Below, one piece after another: positions 52,300-55,203 of a stretch of DNA of 55,203 bases (the first letter of the stretch is position 1; every line of letters begins with the position of its first letter). The translations under genes were made by a program, and so were the position numbers. The stretch spans positions 1 through 55,203 of the forward strand of contig CAZWLJ010000019.1 of NCBI GenBank assembly GCA_964634605.1. Reading direction: 5' to 3'. Below the pieces are notes generated by a model. It did no database searches and was not told the origin of the DNA. It saw only the letters and a program-made list of their open reading frames with translations. The stretch is from UPXZ01 sp964634605. GTDB taxonomy: Bacteria; Bacteroidota; Bacteroidia; Bacteroidales; Paludibacteraceae.

Positions 52300-53568
52300 T
52301 CAGGAGTATTCCTGTTCATCGGGATTAATGATCAGCCTTAGCGAAGTGTCTTTTGTGAAATAGCTCCAGGCCCAGTTGATAAAAATAATCAGTTTGTTTC
52401 TTACGCTTAATATAAGCATAAGGTGCAGAAACATCCAGATGAGCCAGGCAAAAAACCCCTGGAATTTCCAGAACTTCAGATCCACTACGGCTTTATGTTT
52501 TCCGATAGTAGCCATCGAACCTTTATTCCGGTATTCATATTCATTGGTTTTCCTGCCTTGTAATGATTTTTTGATATTATCAGCCAGATTTTTAGCCTGT
52601 GTAATGGCTACGTTAGCTACCTGCGGGTGTCCGTTGGGGTAAGTTGGTGTTTGCATCAGGGCAATGTCTCCCAGGGCGTACACATTTTCAGAGTCTTTCA
52701 CACGATTGAATCTGTCTACAAGATACCTGTTTCTGACGATGTTTTCTTTTACGGTGATACCTTCAATCGTGTTGCCGGTAACTCCAGCTGACCAAATCAG
52801 ATTCCGGCAGCGGATAGTTTCCCCTGTGCTTAATTTAGCTGTATTGCCATCGTATGAAGTGAGTGTGACACCGGTTTTGATTTCTACTCCTAAATCTTCG
52901 AGGTATTTTCTCGACATTTTCTTCGATTCATCGCTCATCACGCTCAAAGTGAAAGGACTCCCTTCGAGCAGGGTAATTTTAAGTCTGGAAAAATCGACGT
53001 TAGGATAATCTTTAGGAAGAATTTCGTTTTTAAGTTCGGCAAATGCACCGGCAAGTTCCACGCCGGTAGCGCCGGCGCCCACGATGACAATATTCATCAG
53101 TGCTTCCTGCTCTTCGTAACCGGCTGTGAGATACGCTTCAAAATCGAGTAAAATCCTGTTTCGAATTTCAATAGCTTCCTGCATGGTTTTCATGGCAAGT
53201 GAGTTCCGCCGGATTTCATCGTTGCCGAAAAAATTAGTTGTGCAACCTGTACTCACTACCAGATGATCGTAATGTACTACACCGTTGCTGGTTATCAGCA
53301 GATTGTTGTTTACATCCGCGCTTTTGACTTCTGCCATCCGGAATTCAAAGTTCCGGTACTTTTGAAAAACCTTACGGAAAGGAAAAGATATGCTTGCCGG
53401 TTCAAGCCTGGCGCTTGCAACCTGATAAAACAGCGGTTGAAATGAATGATAATTCTGTTTGTCTATTAAAATAATATCCACAGGCTGGTTTTTCAGTTCT
53501 TTTACAAGCCTCATACCTGCAAAACCACCTCCAACAATTACAATTTTGTCCTTAGGCTTTATATTCAT
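52300..53568 (-). CDS. Type II NADH dehydrogenase (NDH-2)
   Basis: A 422-residue flavoprotein that passes electrons from NADH to quinone without pumping ions. The FAD motif IVIVGGGFAGMRLVKEL (9-25), the NAD motif IVIVGAGATGVELAGAFAEL and the second FAD motif VYALGDIALM are in the standard order. A C-terminal hydrophobic region (about 370-400, GFFAWLIWMFLHLMLIL) would anchor it at the membrane, as in NDH-2. It offers an uncoupled alternative to the nqr complex in the same genome. Confidence 0.93.
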   Translation of the reverse strand: MNIKPKDKIVIVGGGFAGMRLVKELKNQPVDIILIDKQNYHSFQPLFYQVASARLEPASISFPFRKVFQKYRNFEFRMAEVKSADVNNNLLITSNGVVHYDHLVVSTGCTTNFFGNDEIRRNSLAMKTMQEAIEIRNRILLDFEAYLTAGYEEQEALMNIVIVGAGATGVELAGAFAELKNEILPKDYPNVDFSRLKITLLEGSPFTLSVMSDESKKMSRKYLEDLGVEIKTGVTLTSYDGNTAKLSTGETIRCRNLIWSAGVTGNTIEGITVKENIVRNRYLVDRFNRVKDSENVYALGDIALMQTPTYPNGHPQVANVAITQAKNLADNIKKSLQGRKTNEYEYRNKGSMATIGKHKAVVDLKFWKFQGFFAWLIWMFLHLMLILSVRNKLIIFINWAWSYFTKDTSLRLIINPDEQEYS

Positions 53569-53938
53569 ATTTCGTTGACTGATTTTTATTAAAAAACTAA
53601 CTTAATAACAAGCAAATCGAAGAAAAGTTATTTGAAAAGTGAAAATCTTTACAGACTAATCTTGTGTTTTTGCTTTAAAAAAATGATTGCATGTTAGAAA
53701 TTAAAGTTTACTCAAACACCCTGCTTTGAAATTAAAGTTCTATATTTGTCAATATAAATCAAAATCGTGAACATGGTAGTCAGCTACGGCAGAATGAATA
53801 ATTTATTCACTCTTAGAATGTGCAGGTAGCTTAATCAACCGAAAGAATATGGCTTATTCTCAGTCTCTTATACCTGAAATGAAATGTGTTTTAGACAGTA
53901 ATTAGTTTACAAAGTACCGCATGTGAGTATTAACCTGA
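53569..53938. other. Divergent gap before the ferredoxin-nitroreductase gene
   Basis: The 370 bases contain a -7 box (53741-53748) and, in the predicted leader, a 15-base palindrome TGAATAATTTATTCA (53795-53809). A short frame ATGGTAGTCAGC... (53774-53830, 18 codons) is present but unremarkable. No gene recognised. Confidence 0.5.
53741..53748 (+). promoter_or_regulatory. -7 box upstream of the ferredoxin-nitroreductase gene
   Basis: TATATTTG matches TAnnTTTG. A TTTG at 53725-53728 is too close for the usual 19-base spacing, so the -33 element is unclear. The leader would be about 185 bases. Confidence 0.5.
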
Positions 53939-54874
53939 ATGAAGAGAAAAATGGCAATTCCAACATCAAGAACAAAAGAAAATGCAACCATCAGCATCGA
54001 CACGGATAAATGCACGGGTTGCGGTGAATGTGTTTCTGTGTGTAAGGATTTCAATTATTATATTGAAAATAAAAAAGTAAAAATAAGTAGTTCACCAATT
54101 TTCGGATGTATCGGGTGCGGACACTGCATGGCAATATGTCCGGCTGGTGCCATCGAAATTTCGGGCAGAGAAATATCCCCGGACGATTTGTTTGATTTGC
54201 CAAACGTACAGAACTCAGCAAATTACGGGCAGCTATTTGCCCTGTACAGCCGAAGAAGAAGCGTCAGGGAATTTATCGACAGGGAAATTGAACCGGAAAC
54301 GGTTCGGAAAATTCTCGACGCTGCCAGTACTTCTCCCATGGGGCTTCCACCATCGGATGTGAATGTTTTGATAATGGACAGTAAAGTGAAAACAAGGAAG
54401 TTCGCTGTTGATTTTTGCGAATATCTTGAAAGCATGAAATGGTTTGTCTCAGACTGGTTTTTAACGCTTATGAGACCATTCTGGGGCAAAACGAACGACG
54501 AAATGTTCAGAGGATTCGTAAAACCTGCATTCGAAGTCTATATCAGCAACATGCAAAAAGGAATTAACCTGGTGAACTACGATGCACCTTTATCCATGTA
54601 TTTCTACGGTTCACCGTATACCGATCCTGCCGACCCGATAGTAGCTGCTACAACAGCCATGTATGCCGGGGAATCTCTGGGATTGGGAACCAGCATGCTG
54701 GGTGCAATTCATCCGTTGATTCAAAACGGAAAAAAGGCTCAAAAATTCAGGGAAAAACACGGAATAAAATACCCCAGCCGCGAAGGAGTGTTTGTTATTT
54801 TCGGTTATCCTGCCGTGAAATACAGAAAAGGTATCAGAAGAACATTTGCTTCAACTAACGTGATGAGTGAATGA
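53939..54874 (+). CDS. Nitroreductase family protein with N-terminal 2x[4Fe-4S] ferredoxin domain
   Basis: A 311-residue fusion. CTGCGECVSVCKDF (about 24-37) and CIGCGHCMAICPAGAIEI (about 60-77) are two [4Fe-4S] cluster motifs. From about residue 100 (YSRRRSVREFIDREIEPETVRKILDAA) a flavin nitroreductase domain follows, with GMSLGLGT-type ending AGESLGLGTSMLGAI. The ferredoxin half should feed electrons to FMN for reduction of an unknown substrate; such fusions are common in anaerobes. ATG codons at 53939 and 53951 are both possible starts. It stands alone. Confidence 0.9.
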   Translation: MKRKMAIPTSRTKENATISIDTDKCTGCGECVSVCKDFNYYIENKKVKISSSPIFGCIGCGHCMAICPAGAIEISGREISPDDLFDLPNVQNSANYGQLFALYSRRRSVREFIDREIEPETVRKILDAASTSPMGLPPSDVNVLIMDSKVKTRKFAVDFCEYLESMKWFVSDWFLTLMRPFWGKTNDEMFRGFVKPAFEVYISNMQKGINLVNYDAPLSMYFYGSPYTDPADPIVAATTAMYAGESLGLGTSMLGAIHPLIQNGKKAQKFREKHGIKYPSREGVFVIFGYPAVKYRKGIRRTFASTNVMSE

Positions 54875-55152
54875 GAATCTGGAAATGATACATGTTAAAT
54901 GCTTGATTAGTAAGTGGTTGGAATATGGTTTATCAGCTCCGGATTAAAAAAAAAACGATGCCTGCTACATAACCTGAAGAAGCCTGGTAAGTCCTGTATA
55001 ATTTCGTGTGACATCAGAATTAAGGAAAATGATCACAACATTCAGAAATTCAAACCGGTTAGTATAGCAGCAGGTTTTTAAGACATAAGGAGTGAAACTA
55101 AAGGAAAATGGAAAAAATAAGGGTGGAGTTAATCAACTGATAATCAGCGGTG

Positions 55153-55203
55153 AGCCTTTTTGGGGACTCGAACCCCAGACCTATTCATTACGAATGAATT
55201 GCT
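55153..55203 (-). tRNA. tRNA-Thr (CGU), 3' part only
   Basis: The minus strand at the window's right edge reads, 5' to 3', the anticodon arm ATTCA-TTCGTAA-TGAAT (anticodon CGT after U33), variable loop AGGTC, T arm TGGGG-TTCGAGT-CCCCA and acceptor strand AAAAGGC with discriminator T. CA follows but no full CCA. The D arm and 5' acceptor strand lie beyond the window. Confidence 0.9.

Noticed and set aside
1..55203. CRISPR array, prophage, insertion sequence or integrative element
   Set aside because: No regularly spaced repeats, transposase, integrase or phage structural genes were seen; the only repeats are REP-like palindromes and heptads. The partial tRNA at the edge shows no adjacent integrase.

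Overview
This window comes from the chromosome of a member of the Bacteroidota, most likely the order Bacteroidales. The signs are a type IX secretion (T9SS) C-terminal sorting domain, a T9SS plug-like protein (DUF5103), several Bacteroidota-specific families (DUF4494, DUF4301, a NagB/PIG-L fusion, GH92), an nqrABCDEF operon, and promoters of the Bacteroidota form TTTG-N19-TAnnTTTG. Two of these promoters match perfectly, at 2272-2302 and 51388-51418 (minus). Genus cannot be told from the window alone. No prophage, insertion sequence, plasmid gene or CRISPR array was seen.

Layout. 1-6204 (+): end of a secreted GH85 endo-beta-N-acetylglucosaminidase, a NanM-like kelch mutarotase lipoprotein, a YhcH/NanQ-like sugar anomerase and a GlcN6P-deaminase-like/PIG-L fusion, together a small glycan and amino-sugar locus. 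6588-12797 (-): the Na+-pumping NADH:quinone oxidoreductase operon. 12958-17180 (-): HAD phosphatase, EamA exporter and B12-dependent ribonucleotide reductase. 17674-23463: housekeeping genes (DAP dehydrogenase, AI-2E-type membrane protein, peptide deformylase, RuvX, DUF4494, YggS, metallophosphoesterase). 23932-29538 (+): DoxX, two exported Gfo/Idh/MocA oxidoreductases, a 3-keto-glycoside hydrolase-like lipoprotein and a sugar isomerase-like lipoprotein, a probable cell-envelope oxidation/elimination pathway for glycosides. 29758-34091 (+): Ste24-type M48 protease, MTA/SAH nucleosidase and a membrane pyrophosphatase. 34148-38977 (-): RsmF-like rRNA methyltransferase, metallo-beta-lactamase-fold hydrolase and two uncharacterised proteins. 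39118-44000 (+): GH92 alpha-mannosidase, T9SS plug-like protein, aspartokinase. 44074-51361 (-): leucine operon, leader peptide-leuA-leuC-leuD-mmcQ-(citramalate synthase-like)-leuB. 51661-54874: methyltransferase, NDH-2 and ferredoxin-nitroreductase. The end is a tRNA-Thr(CGU) cut by the window edge.

The most notable signal is in front of leuA. A canonical promoter is followed by a 22-codon ORF whose residues 6-17 are ten Ile/Leu out of twelve, then by mutually exclusive antiterminator and terminator hairpins: a complete ribosome-mediated attenuator. It carries five Ile and five Leu codons, which fits an operon that also contains a citramalate-synthase-like enzyme and could therefore make isoleucine precursor as well as leucine. 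Other notable points are a REP-like palindrome read in frame inside LeuD, another forming the leuC stop codon, an inverted REP pair inside the nqr operon, heptanucleotide repeats in four intergenic gaps, and a NagB-like domain in which three classical catalytic residues are replaced.
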